Shown here: positions 43,001-53,184 of the stretch, one piece after another
Position numbering within the stretch: the stretch's first letter is position 1
Layout: each line of letters opens with the position of its first letter
NCBI GenBank assembly: GCA_018136815.1
Contig: CM030940.1
Coordinates: 4,487,698-4,551,697, forward strand
Length of the DNA stretch: 64,000 nt
Direction: 5' to 3'
DNA from: Isochrysis galbana
Taxonomy: Eukaryota > Haptophyta > Isochrysidales > Isochrysidaceae
Notes under the pieces: model-generated
What the model was told of the DNA's origin: nothing
What the model saw: the letters and a program-made list of their open reading frames with translations, nothing else
Database searches by the model: none
Position numbers and translations under genes: made by a program

Positions 43001-43225
43001 ACTCAGTAAGGAATTCGGCCTCGTAGCGAAAGCTCTCGGATTAGACGGGAGACTCGCATAATGCGACGCGTCACCACGCTCTGACAGATAATTCGGATGG
43101 GCGGCTAGTCATAACTACGGACGCACTGAGTGATCGCCCGCGCGCATTCGTATAACGACACCCTGCAACACCTTCTGTATAGACAGGTCACTCAACAGAA
43201 GAGGAGGAAGGAGAGAACTTACTGT
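40003..43225 (+). mobile_element. Long LINE copy: RT, thumb and C-terminal finger, one frameshift
   Basis: The RT frame is open from about 40003 (EIRREFRKYYVWLYSPKSAQ) to 42039. It shows GPGKSAGPDGLPAEIYK, YKKGDARDPRNYRPITLLQ, LDWEKAFDRVSWEFYH, GSGMPQGCPLSPLTFLL and the catalytic FADD, then thumb motifs FILYGMPRYWLQTLAAP and LGLGLLDW. A second frame, open from before 42039 to 43061, carries HLHFKHITHRRIGTRNRF, a CCHC finger (CRLCHDHQERSSHLAWC) and ends GLDGRLA. The switch lies at a run of nine C (42000-42008). 5' truncation removed ORF1 and the endonuclease; no ATG opens the RT. The 3' UTR runs to about 43225. Confidence 0.93.
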
Positions 43226-43228
43226 TGG

Positions 43229-43402
43229 GGACAGGTGCACCCCGCTTGGCTCGAACCCCCCGCACGACCCGGGCCCCTAAGTAGAGCACGAGGGGAGTTG
43301 CCGCAAGGCAGGGAGTGGGGGAGTGGGAAGAGAAAGGGCGTGGCTTCGAGAGCGTCTTCCAGTGCCACGAGTGAGGCGAGAATATTAAAATGTTTTTTTT
43401 TT
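43229..43402 (+). repeat. Dispersed repeat with TATTAAAA box, copy 2
   Basis: Homologous to 9628-9806. It ends in GAGAATATTAAAATG plus a T run and is directly followed by the leader of a gag-like ORF, which supports a promoter role. Confidence 0.6.
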
Positions 43403-43517
43403 CGTTGTCGTATTCGCTCCCCGTTCTCGCTCTCGCCCCTCGTTCATAACACCAACTTTACACACCAAGTCCCTCAACAACCGCTCACGCACCCTCGCCC
43501 TCGCCCTCGTCCTCGCT

Positions 43518-43690
43518 ATGTCCGCTCCATCGCCTCGCTCTGCCTCTCCCAAGCCCGTCTCCTTGCCTCCTCTGGAGGCGGGTGAGCCCGTCATGAGCCC
43601 GTCCCCAACTTCCGCCGCGCCTCTCGCCGCTTCCCTTCCGTCCCCTCCGTTCCCATCTGAGGTGATGGTAACCTCGGATCCGTCAGTACT
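43518..43690 (+). pseudogene. Gag-like N-terminal module, copy d
   Basis: ATG 43518 opens MSAPSPRSASPKPVSLPP, then TSAAPLAASLPSPPFPSEVM and VTSDPS. The likeness to copies a and e ends at about 43682, where the sequence changes. A host gene (capping protein) starts 180 bp further on. Confidence 0.55.
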
Positions 43691-43866
43691 CTATTATAAA
43701 ACTCTTCGGACAAAACACAACCCCGAGTGCTGCGGACTGACTCCTGGCAGAAGGGGGGGAAAGCTCGGGCTCATCTGGACGTCGAGCGGAGAGAGCTCGT
43801 CGGTGGGTCGTCTCTTGCGCTAGCCTCATAACTTTCGTCGTGCGCTCTGCCCCACGTTCCTCGCCG

Positions 43867-45123
43867 ATGGCGAAAGAGGATGCACCTATGCTGCTCGACG
43901 AGAGGCTGGCCATCGCCAAACAGTTCATCCTCCATTCACCGCCGGGGCAAGCGCAGAAGGTAGTGCAAGGTGCGTGGGGTCATCTTCCTCTTTTCTGGGT
44001 GCTCGCCCGTCTGCGCGTGCGCTCTCATCATTTGCCCGTCGCCCCCCCTTTTCTTTCATTCACTGGCAGACGTCATCACCCTCCTCAGAGAGGATGGGAT
44101 CGAAGCCAAGAGTCTGGATGAGATGCTCATGCACGTCAATAAAGAACACTTCTTGCCTATCACCGTGCCCGGCTCCAACACCGGTGTGCTGTTGACTGCG
44201 ACGGGCCAGTTGGGTGGTGATACTGGTCTGACCTTTCTCGATCCGGAAGGCAAGCACGCCCTCGTCATTGCACATGCCGAGCAGCGGTGCACAGGTTTCC
44301 TGCCCGTTGAAGCGCCTATTCGCGCGGCATGTGATGCGGCAGAGCCTCATCGCACCGAGGTTCACCAGGCGATGAAGCAGTACGTGGATAACTACCTTCC
44401 AGGCGCAATCGTAACCACCTACGGATTCAAGGAGAACGGCATACTGAAGGTGTACGGCACGCCAAAGCCAATTGAGGAGTACCTCGGCTCATTCCATTGT
44501 CTGCTGGAGCTGCGGATGGCCGGCAAAGAATGGAAGGTTGCTTGTGTTTTTGGTGAGCTCTCGCACTCGTGTCGTCCTCACCCCTCTCAGGTGACATGTT
44601 GCGTCAGCAGGTGCAACAAAAACTTGAGCAACTATTGGTCAGGGCTATGGCGCTCTTCTTGGACAGCAGAGATGGCGGAGGGTGCCTCATCTGTTAGGCT
44701 TATTGGCGCGATTCACACGTTCGTGCACTACTTCGAAGATGGCAATGTTCAGCTGGATGATACAGTTTCTTTCGACGATACCATCGAGGTGGGTGTTTTC
44801 TCTCTTGGTGTTATTGGTAGTTGCATTGGGTCTCCTTTTGGCGACGTCTGTCTCTTTTCAATTGAACCTTTCCCTGATGTCCAATTTGCCGCTGGCTCGT
44901 GTAGGTCGCAACAGGATTACCGTCAATTTTCGTCAAGAATGTGCGCGAGCTCGAATCAGGCTTCATGAGTGCCATGGAAACTGTGTACACGACAATGTCG
45001 GAATCTGTTCTCCATGGACTTCGGCGCAGATTACCAATCACTAAGGTCAAGTTTGATTGGGAAAATAAGGCAGCCGTGCACAAACTTGCGACCGATTTGA
45101 CGGGAACCAAGCTAGGGAACTAG
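43867..45123 (+). CDS. F-actin-capping protein subunit alpha
   Basis: Exons 43867-43969, 44070-44788 and 44905-45123 give about 346 residues; intron borders are GT-AG and phases agree. Landmarks in family order: RLAIAKQFILHSPPGQAQKV (N-terminal helix), FLPITVPG, NYWSGLWRSSW (family NFWNGRWRSEW), VHYFEDGNVQLD, and the C-terminal MSESVLHGLRRRLPITKVKF (family tail that caps the filament). CapZ alpha pairs with beta and blocks actin barbed ends in the cytoplasm. The family is about 285 residues; the excess includes 19 residues at 44553-44609 that look intronic but have no phase-neutral GT-AG borders. The start ATG gives a normal N-terminus. Confidence 0.92.
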
Positions 45124-46264
45124 CTCTGTAGGGAAATAGCTACAATGGCTCGCGACTTACAGGATTCCGCAACAAGTTGATAAGGTCTTATTCGGGCCTC
45201 GATCGACCGCTGAGATCCAGGCGATGAGACTGAAATGACGGAGATCTCGAGATGGAGCCTCTCGGACTTAGCACGCATTGAGACTAGTTTGATGACCCAC
45301 TTCCTTGTGGGTGAAGAAGACCAGCTCTTTACGTTCTCGCAAGCGAGAGGCTGTGTCTCTCAGATCCTTATTCGGTATTTTGGGTTGTTTCGTTCTCAGA
45401 CATCGTGAGCGATCACTTTCTTTCGTCGGGGACCGACGCTCCCCACTCTCGGCCATTCGTTCTCCTTTGTGCATGCCTTAACTCCCCTGCGCGCTTACCC
45501 TTCCCACGCCCTTGGCATTCCTGTAATTGGGTGTTGTTTGGATTTGTTGCTGCAGCACTTCTATAGTCTATAGGAAACTTGAGAATGGACGTACAAATGT
45601 GGGGAGAGGAGCGGGTGGGCAATGGGAACGACGGGCGCGAACGGAGAGGCGGGCAGCACGGGGGCTTGTCTACAGGGGCTTAGTGTAGGAATATTCAAAC
45701 ACTGTTCCACTGTTCAACATAAAACACCGCCCCAAAAAGGTGTTCAACTTGTTGAACACCGGCCCTAAATCACTGTTCAACACCCCCTGTGGAACACTTG
45801 GTGTAGCCCGGTCACTCACGCTTTTTAACCACTATTTTTCACCCCTCCTGGGTGTCCAAGGATTCCCCAGGGACCCCCCTTACCTGCCCCCCATACCCCT
45901 CCCCCCCCCCCGCGAACCCCCTCTACCCCACGAAAATCCATGGCGTCGGTGAGTGACTCCCCCGCCTTGTCCGGCCCATGGAAGTCTATTTTGGGAGAAT
46001 GGGAGGGTCGCGCGCGTGGGAGAATCACAGCAGTGAATGTCGGGCGAATCCCCATAACAAACGCGGAGGTTCCGCGTCGGCCGATCGCCGGCTGTCGGCG
46101 TCGCAATGGCTGCCAGCTGGTGAGGAGCCCAAGCTCAGGCGTCTGGCGAGGGACATGGGAGGGCCCTGGTGGGTCGCACGCTCGATCTGGAGGGTCGCAC
46201 AGTCTAGTAGTGACATATCCCCGCCCGTCGCCCCGCAGGCATACGATAATTCGACACGGCCCGA
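45124..46264. other. Intergenic; inverted TGTTCAAC motifs, no gene
   Basis: No coding sequence recognised. Around 45700-45805 the octamer TGTTCAAC recurs in both orientations, including a strong hairpin at 45739-45760. A C10 run lies near 45900. Confidence 0.4.
45739..45760. repeat. Perfect hairpin, 10-bp arms
   Basis: GGTGTTCAAC and GTTGAACACC are separated by TT. The nearby repeats of TGTTCAACA and GTGGAACAC suggest a small foldback element. Confidence 0.85.
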
Positions 46265-47601
46265 TGTCGAGTCGAGCGCTACCGGAGGGCTCTGGGCCAC
46301 TCCGTCGCGAGCGGCACCGGCGGTTAGCGCGGCGCCTTGGCCCTCCTCCCCGCCGGGAGTCGGGTGAATGAAATTCTGGATGGGGTCGGGCATCCCCATT
46401 TGGGTGTCTGGACTGGGAACTAACGGCGAACGAAGGGCTGTGGGGCGGCGAGGCGCTCCTAGCGGCCCTAGTGTGTTGGGTTTTAAGAGATTGTTAGACC
46501 TACAAAGAACTCTTCCCTCAGGGAGGGAGCCTAAGCTGCTTGAGTGCAGCGACGCAGCGAACAACGACGGACAACGAAGCTGAGAACAACAGGATACACC
46601 GACTCACGAACACACCGGAATCATTCACCCAAACCAAGCAAATTATCAAGCAACCGCGACCCCAAATCACCGATAACTCAAACACGTCGCGAGAGACGGA
46701 GAGAGAGAGCGAGAGAGAGAGAGACTCCGCAGCGACGGCCGGAGCGTGTCTCCGTTGTAACTTCCCACGTAGCGGAGAGTCCGAAGGGGAGCGTCATGTC
46801 GCGCGACCACGGCGATCACTTTGGATACAGATCGCGACGAGATATCTTCACGACCGAATAAATCTTGCCGTTGAGCGTGAACCTTCTAGACGCTTCTAAC
46901 GAACAACCCTGAGTAGCAACCAAGGGGAAGAAACACCAAAGGGGCCAAGGGCTTGCATGTAACTTGCATCAAGGGGAAAGATTCCCTCACCTAGGAAGCG
47001 AACCTACACCGATCTCCAAGGGGAGATGGCAAATTAAACCTCAAATCTCGAGCGGCTAGAGCAACCGACTCGCTCGCCAAAACCTTGACCGAGAAGAAAG
47101 AAGCAAGGACCTACAAGCCAAGGGTAGCGGACCTAGGGAATGTGAGAGGAAGTTTCCGAACGCCAACGCGAACGCCAAACGCCGGAAGGCAACGAAACCC
47201 TAACCAAGCCAAGCGGAACCTACGAAGAACAGGCCTGGACGACAACGACAACGAAAGTGAAAGTGAGCAAGTCCCAAGCAAGAACCGGAACTCAACAAGA
47301 AACAACAAGCCTTGCAAGAAGCTAAACAAGCCTTCACAAGGTAACTCGAGAGCCTGAGACAAGCGCGCAGCGAGTGACAGGCGACCTGGCTCCTTTGGGT
47401 CAAGATTACCCGAAAGGAGGAAACCTGGAATCTAGACCTGACAAACAGGCTAGAAGGAACGAAACAAGAACTCGAATTCTAGATCGCTAGGGACGAACCC
47501 TACCAACCTAGATGTACCTGAGCTTCACCGTGTGGCCGCACGGCGAAGGACCAGGAAACAAGAGCCTGGAAATCGCATCATCTAGGATGAATGCGACACC
47601 C
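46265..47601 (+). repeat. 1.2-kb dispersed repeat, copy 2 (longer)
   Basis: Matches copy 1 (6864-8043) to 47456 and continues through 47457-47601, a part shared with the inverted copy at 35003-35205. The open frames shared by copies 1 and 2 (Arg/Ser/Glu-rich) have no recognisable domain. Confidence 0.85.
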
Positions 47602-47930
47602 CCCGACTAAGATCGAGACGTCTCCCGATGTCGAGCGGTGAACCTGGAAACAGAGACCTGGAAACTGAAACCTGAGCTGACCAGAGGTCAGAATCGGAAC
47701 AAGAAGCAACGAAACATAGCGAGCGAAACGTGGAGACAAGAACACCCTTTGGATCCAAAGCGAGCACGAAATCGGCGGCTTAACGCGGCGGCCTCTTTCG
47801 TACGCACTGCCCCACCCACTTCTCCCTTTTACAGGAGCTTTGCTCGGGTGTTGCGCCGGGTGTAGAGCACCTGGTGCTGCTCCTGATCCAGCGCGACTCG
47901 TTTACGTATATGTGCGACCCGAGTGGCAGA

Positions 47931-48118
47931 GGGGAACAGCCGCTGTGCGCACGCACGGCGCCTCCGCGGGGGCGCCGGTGCACGGCGTGCACATGGGTGA
48001 TTGCAGCTCATCAGAGGGGGAACAGCCGCTATGCGCACGCACAGCGCCTCCGCGGGGGAGCCGATGCACATCGCGCGCACTGCGCGTGCACGGCGTGCAC
48101 ATGGGTGACTGCAGCTCA
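47931..48118. repeat. Tandem duplication of about 86 bp
   Basis: Two units start GGGGAACAGCCGCT at 47931 and 48017; each contains TGCGCACGCAC, CTCCGCGGGGG and ACGGCGTGCACATGGGTGA. The second has about 16 extra bases. A partial relative is at 9464-9500. Confidence 0.85.
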
Positions 48119-48129
48119 AGCACGATCTT

Positions 48130-48218
48130 GGCAAAAATAGAACACGGGTGTATAAATAGCCATGGACATTCGATAGCTCAACTCGACTGATGTCCCACGG
48201 TTGACGGATCGACACCTT
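48130..48218 (+). repeat. Dispersed repeat with TATAAATAG box, copy 1
   Basis: Homologous to 55516-55613: CAAAAATAGAA, GGGTGTATAAATAGCCATGG, GATAGCTCAACTCGACTGAT. The TATAAATAG makes a good TATA box. It is probably promoter DNA of an element, since LINE debris follows at 48291. Confidence 0.7.
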
Positions 48219-48290
48219 CCCGGTTAGCTCCGACACCTAGCCCGAACATGAACATACACCTCGCAACTAATCACATCTAGAGACTCAAAC

Positions 48291-48363
48291 ATGCACTTCC
48301 AACATATTGCCCACCGCCGTATAGGTACCTATAATCGATTCCCAGACAGAGACCCAACCTGCT
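48291..48363 (+). mobile_element. Short LINE ORF2 C-terminal scrap
   Basis: Encodes MHFQHIAHRRIGTYNRFPD followed by DPTC and a stop, as in the LINE finger region at 42481-42570. Confidence 0.65.
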
Positions 48364-49365
48364 AGGGCGGTCAAACAGTTTTTTTATAAGGGGTGAAAAA
48401 ATGACTATCTTAGAATTAAGGAAATTTGAGGATTATCTGATTTTTTTCGGGAGAAAGTTCCCAATACACCCAACTAGTACATATCCGGGACCCATTAGGA
48501 CCCGGACCCCCCCCCTTTGGGCCCCCACAACAAAACGTAATCAAACACAGACAAAAGACGCTAAAATCGTAAAAGCTTAAGAAGCCCAACTTCGAACCGA
48601 TGCCGGGCGCGCTGCGTGGCCGTTTTCGACGATCCACCCGGATGAGGGACCCCACCAGATACCAAATACGCATATTATTCCACCCGGATGGTCACGCCAA
48701 TCGGGCAGGCCGCGCGCCGAACCCTCGTCGAAATCACCCATCCGCCGAGCCCATTGAACGTTGAGCCGTCGCCGGGGGAGGCCCGGAGAGCCCAACTTCG
48801 AACCGATGTGTTACTTGAGGGGAGTTGCTTCTGAGGCACGGCGCGCCACTCGCGCTCCATATGGCGAAGCGTCCGAGTGCACCTACAAGCGCACTCTTCC
48901 TTGGACCTACACAGTGTCTAGGTAGTTTTATTGTAAACAGAAGACCTTCATAGTCCTCGTCCTCGTAGTTTTATTGTAAAGATAGGACAACTATCGCACA
49001 AATAGTTTTCTTGTAAAGAGTGCGCCTCGCGACTATTGCAAGTAGTTTTGTAGACCAATCCGCGCGCAACAACAATCTTGATCAGAGTCCTTAGGAGTAC
49101 TGTAGTCGAGTTTTATTTTAAACGCGCACAGTACTACCCCTCCCGAACCCGAGAAAAGTTCAGTTCTTCCAGACAACCCGTATATATAGTAAGTATTATA
49201 GTAGTCCTGGATATCTTGATATCTAGATATCTACACTATCTAGGCCGAAGAATGAAGTATCTATATCTAGCTAGATGGTTGGGGCCAATATCTATATCTA
49301 GCTAGATAGACTTTTGCTTTTGCACTATTCACTTATATCTAGATAGGGGTCCTCGGGGGTAATTC
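48364..49365. other. AT-richer intergenic DNA with short motif repeats
   Basis: No gene recognised. TAGTTTTATTGTAAA-like units recur at about 48923, 48967, 49003 and 49042. At 49195-49340 several TATCTAGATAT/CTAGCTAGAT palindromes occur. Confidence 0.45.
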
Positions 49366-49758
49366 CACGCCTTAGTTGCGAACTTTCTCATATACTCCAT
49401 CCCTAGATACTGGTTACAAACGCTAGCGGCCCCAAGATCCTTCCACGCGTCCATAAAGAGAACGGTAGACCGAATTCTTTGGACAAACGCCCCGACAGGG
49501 AAAACGCTAAAATGGATCAAGATCAAGTATCCCGACATCCCTCTACAAGACGACTCGGAGGATAAACCCCAACTGGGACTAGGCCTCCTCGACTGGGACA
49601 ACCACACGAAGGCCCTCCAAGCGAAATGGATACTGAATTACCTCGACGCGAGACAGGCGCAATGGAAGCAGGTACTCGACGCCTGGTTCAGCCGCACGAA
49701 ACTAGGTAGGGCGGCGGTGTTGACCACCGTGCCCGTCCACAATCTGACCGATGGTATA
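49366..49758 (+). mobile_element. LINE ORF2 thumb-region fragment
   Basis: One open frame reads LVANFLIYSIPRYWLQTLAA, PQLGLGLLDWDNHTKALQAK and WILNYLDARQAQWKQVLDAW, colinear with 41240-41580. It ends in a (GGGGAT)n-like run at 49755, then G-rich DNA. Confidence 0.85.
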
Positions 49759-51020
49759 AGAGGGGATGGGGATGGGGATGGGGGGGGGCGGGGGGCGGCA
49801 GGGGCAGGGGCAGGGGCGTCGGGCGTGGGGGCGTGGGGGGGGGGAGGGGGGGCGCCCGTGTCTGTGCCCCTCAACTTTCGATCAAACCTTTTTTATTTGA
49901 GCCGAATCCCTCTCCCCCCTCAGTACTAGGATTAAACTATGAAAACAAGAAAACTCTGACGTACACTAGAGTAGCATCGAGACGCACCTCTAGAGTAATA
50001 AAGAATAATGAACGGGGTGGGGCGGGCTGTGGAGTGAAAGGGTTTCCTCCGCCCTGCGCAGGGCGGACGTGCTCTAGGTGCCTCCCCTTCCCCACAGCAT
50101 GCTCATTCCTCCCCGTCCGCTCCGCTCCCCACCGCAGACTTGCGTCATTGCTCACGCACGTCTACCTCTTCCCCTTCCCCCCCCCCCCCCCCCCCCCCCC
50201 CACCCCACCCCCTCCTCCCCCCCCCACCCCCCACCCCCAGTTTCTCAGCAGACAGCTGCTTCCAGCCCCCCCCCCCCTCCCCCCCCCAAGCTTGCCGGCC
50301 CCTTCCCCATCAACCACCCCTTTCTCGCTCTCCCTCCTCATCCCCTCCCCCTTCGCCCCTCCCCCCTCTCGCTCTCCCTCTCTCCCTTCCCCCTTCCCCT
50401 CCCTACCGACTTCTCTTCTGACGCTCCCCCTCCGCCTTCCCACCTTTCCCCTCTCTCTTCTCACCTCTCTCCCTCTGTGGGAGGCCATCTCACAGTCATC
50501 CTCTCGCTCTTCCCAGATTTGCTTCATCTGCTTGCTGGCCCACCACGCTCACGCCTCCATCCCCTTAACCCGTCCCCCCTTTCCCCCTCTATCTTCTCAC
50601 CTCTCTCTCCCTCTGTGGGAGACCATCTCACGGCCTTCCTCTCGCTCCTCCCAGATTTGCTTCATCTGCTTGCTGGACCACCATCGTCACGCCTCTCACC
50701 CCTTCACCCTCCTACCTTATTCCTCTCCCTTTGCCTCCTTTTCCCGCCCCTCCCCCTTTTGTCGGCGGGTACCCTCCTCCACCCTCTCTAACTCTCAGTC
50801 CTCTCCCTGTCCCCCGCCAATCCTAACAAGCTCTTTCTCGCCCCCCATCCCCGCTCTCCTCCCTTTCTGCCCCACCCTCTCGGAACACCTGCCCCGCTCA
50901 CCAGCAGCCGCCGCCACCCTTTGCATTTTTCCCTGATCCCATACCCCTGCCCGCACACCCCCTGGCTCGGTCTCCAGCGCGCCACCCTCACCTTCACAAC
51001 TCCGGTCCCAACCCGTAGAC
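49759..51020. other. G-rich then C/T-rich low-complexity region, no gene
   Basis: 49759-49852 is G-rich; 50170-50290 is nearly pure C; 50290-50900 is C/T-rich. A tandem duplication of about 136 bp is inside (50455-50715). The region just before 51021 may be the promoter of the following gene. Confidence 0.6.
50455..50715. repeat. Tandem duplication of about 136 bp
   Basis: Two units share CTCTGTGGGAG, CCATCTCAC, CTCTCGCTC and CCCAGATTTGCTTCATCTGC with small indels. Confidence 0.85.
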
Positions 51021-52025
51021 ATGTTTCTCGTCTCGCTCGATGTTGGCGGCCGTGTCCACATGCCCTTCATCCCCTACATGCGCTGGGGCTCGCATATTTC
51101 GATCCTTGCAGTGCTTGTCTGCCTTTTCGTCATACCTCACGACCCGTCCTCACGCATCCCGTCCAACCGCGTCGGATCAGACGCGATGCTTGTGCAGCGG
51201 CACTTGCCTGGGTGGCACGCAGCGCCCTCACCTGCGGTCTCGCGCCAGGCGGTCGCGGCATCTCTGCCTAGCACGGTCCAGGCCCCGACTCCTGACACAA
51301 GCAGCAGCGAGGTGATGACAGCTCGGCGCCTCAGACAGCGCCTCAGCGTGCTGCGTTGGATGCCGCGTGCGCGCGGACCGGTGAGAGTGCTTACACTCCC
51401 AGTTGAACCCGCCGTGCTGCCTTCAAACTTGACCGCACTGCTCCTTCGCACCAAATGGAGGCACTCGCGATCGATAGCGCAGCTCCGCCGCCGATTTCGC
51501 CGCCCCACGAACGCTGCGGACAAGCTCGCGCGCCATGTCGGCACTAGAGTAGTCAGAGGCAAGGTCTCAGTTGGGAGCAACGGCACGTACATCTGCACCA
51601 CTGTGGAGGCCTTGCGGCAGCAATATGGCCATAGACAACACTGGTTCGGCGATCTCGATGCGCGAGAGACGCGCGAGCTTTACCATGAGCTCTTGCCTCG
51701 ACAGCTCCTAGAGAACGATGCCATCGATCTGGCCGAACGTGCTCGGCTGGCGGTCGCTGCGCGCCGAGCGGCGCGGCTATATGCACGCGAGCGAGCGCTG
51801 CTGCCTGTCTCGCTATCTTGCGAGCTCTTGGACGGCATGCGCACACTGATGAAGAAGGGTACATTTCAGCCCGGCGGCCTCAGCGAGAAGCAGATTTGGG
51901 AGAAATACCACGGCGCCATGCAGGGACAGGGCGGTGACGGCGACGTGCAGGACCAGATCTACATGATGGTTCTGCAAAAAAGCTGCACTTCCAACGCAGC
52001 CGTCGATCAGCTCATGGGGTTTTGA
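51021..52025 (+). CDS. Unknown protein with N-terminal membrane anchor (334 aa)
   Basis: ATG 51021 opens a single-exon frame ending MGF at 52025. Residues ~24-41 (HISILAVLVCLFVI) form a hydrophobic segment, so it may be a type II anchor or signal. Residues 90-160 are rich in Arg and basic. The C-terminal part is helical and well structured: TRELYHELLPRQLLENDAID, AARLYARERALLPVSLSCEL, GGLSEKQIWEKYHGAMQGQG, YMMVLQKSCTSNAAVDQLMG. I do not recognise the family. The non-repetitive composition and clean start/stop support a real gene, and short flanks of C/T-rich DNA are like those of other genes here. Confidence 0.6.
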   Translation: MFLVSLDVGGRVHMPFIPYMRWGSHISILAVLVCLFVIPHDPSSRIPSNRVGSDAMLVQRHLPGWHAAPSPAVSRQAVAASLPSTVQAPTPDTSSSEVMTARRLRQRLSVLRWMPRARGPVRVLTLPVEPAVLPSNLTALLLRTKWRHSRSIAQLRRRFRRPTNAADKLARHVGTRVVRGKVSVGSNGTYICTTVEALRQQYGHRQHWFGDLDARETRELYHELLPRQLLENDAIDLAERARLAVAARRAARLYARERALLPVSLSCELLDGMRTLMKKGTFQPGGLSEKQIWEKYHGAMQGQGGDGDVQDQIYMMVLQKSCTSNAAVDQLMGF

Positions 52026-52139
52026 GAGGCCACTGCGAACTGAAGACTATTGAAGGAGAGGTCTTGTATTTATATGTCGTTTTGCTCTTTAAAATCTTAC
52101 GCGGCCTTGGAATTTAGTTGATAGCCATACCCCCTCCTT

Positions 52140-52185
52140 TGCACTCCCAACGTGCAACTTGCCTTGCGGCGACTCCCCTCGTGCG
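52140..52185 (-). repeat. Partial inverted copy of the 9628/43229 repeat
   Basis: The minus strand contains GCACGAGGGGAGTCGCCGCAAG, the most conserved block of that repeat. The flanks differ. Confidence 0.55.
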
Positions 52186-52544
52186 CTACTCATGGCTTAT
52201 GGGACTCAGGTGGCATCCACTTGGTGAGCGGGCACAAGAACACTATCGACTTGGGTAGCGGGTGAAGTTGTGAAGATACTTGGGAAGGCTTGGGCACGGG
52301 TGCAGTGGTAACGGGGTGCGCGCGCGGTGGCGAGGGCGGATTTGGCGGTGCAAAGGGCGGTGTTGGGTCGCCATAGGAACAAATTGAGTCAATCTCTAGT
52401 GGGTGCTTTCTGGCGAGAGACACAAGGCACTGGGGTCTCAAGGGTACGAGGGGTCACGGTACGGCTTTGATCGCAGAGCGCTGCGACGGTTGCTGGGGTG
52501 CGTACGAAGACACGCTGTTGCAGGTAGGGGGAGCACCCCATGCG

Positions 52545-52770
52545 GCACGCTCTATTCTTAGAGCGCGCCCTCTCGCATGCAGGGGGAGCGTCTCCGACAC
52601 ACTCTATTCTTAGAGCGTGTCTCTCCTCCCGCCCCCCTCTCCCGGTTCCCTCGCATGCAGCTCCAGCCGGGATCTCTTCTCCTTTCCTTCTCCCATGCAA
52701 CCCCAGTAGCGGTTCCTTTTGTTCCTTCGACCGACGAGGCTCGGAGTCCTCTACGCCCACCCCTCGCCTC
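52545..52770 (+). repeat. LTR-like region related to 27150-27390
   Basis: Carries two copies of CTCTATTCTTAGAGCG (about 52549 and 52602) where 27160 has a TATA-like box, followed by the same C/T-rich leader blocks. It ends at an antisense gag-like copy. Confidence 0.5.
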
Positions 52771-52779
52771 GCTGACGGA

Positions 52780-52943
52780 TCCGAGGTTACCACTGCCTCG
52801 GATGGGAACGGAGGAGACGGAAAGGGAACGGCGGGAGGCGCGGCGCAGGGTGGTTTGGCAGGCAAGGCGGGCTCAATCCCTTCCAGAACTGGAGGCGGGG
52901 TGACGGACTTAGGCGTGGGCGAGCGCGACGACGGAGAGGACAT
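52780..52943 (-). pseudogene. Gag-like N-terminal module, copy e
   Basis: From ATG 52943: MSSPSSRSPTPKSVTPPP, then APPAVPFPSPPFPSEAVVTS. Upstream the frame remains open into a GNAT-like stretch rather than the usual CGTTCT leader. Confidence 0.55.
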
Positions 52944-53120
52944 TCGGGCGGCGAGCCCAACGCCTTGACCGCGCCAATCGGGGGTCACCCAAAAGTCGCA
53001 CAGCTCGCCCGAGCGCCCACCCGACAGCGGGTTCACGCGCACCAAGCCCTTCGTCGAAGCAACGGCGAACGCTCCTTTTGCGGGGCGCGAGTAAGACGGT
53101 GGGATATCGGCGCTCCAGTG
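52944..53120 (-). pseudogene. GNAT acetyltransferase-like fragment
   Basis: On the minus strand: PSYSRPAKGAFAVASTKGLV, GELCDFWVTPDWRGQGVGLA. The WRGQGVG within VxPxWRGQGVGxxL is the acetyl-CoA-binding motif A of GNAT enzymes, preceded by the expected beta-strand. It covers only part of the fold and fuses in frame to gag-like copy e. It may be a captured host exon or remnant of a host gene cut by the retroelement. Confidence 0.5.
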
Positions 53121-53184
53121 CGAAAAGGGCACCACGTGCATCCTTCGTCGACCCAAGAGGCGCCTACCTGTCCTAACCCGAATT

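Noticed and set aside
43230-43280. GGTTCGAGCC on the minus strand, B-box-like (SINE?)
   Set aside because: No matching A box at the right distance; the repeat reads better as an LTR-type promoter.
44553-44968. Alternative frame reading a Gln/Leu-rich helix (DMLRQQVQQ) after the GTGAGC donor
   Set aside because: It loses the conserved NYWSGLWRSSW of capping protein alpha.
50078-50936. Pro/Ser-rich frames of 237-367 codons
   Set aside because: Pure C/T-rich DNA gives such frames; a 136-bp tandem duplication lies inside.
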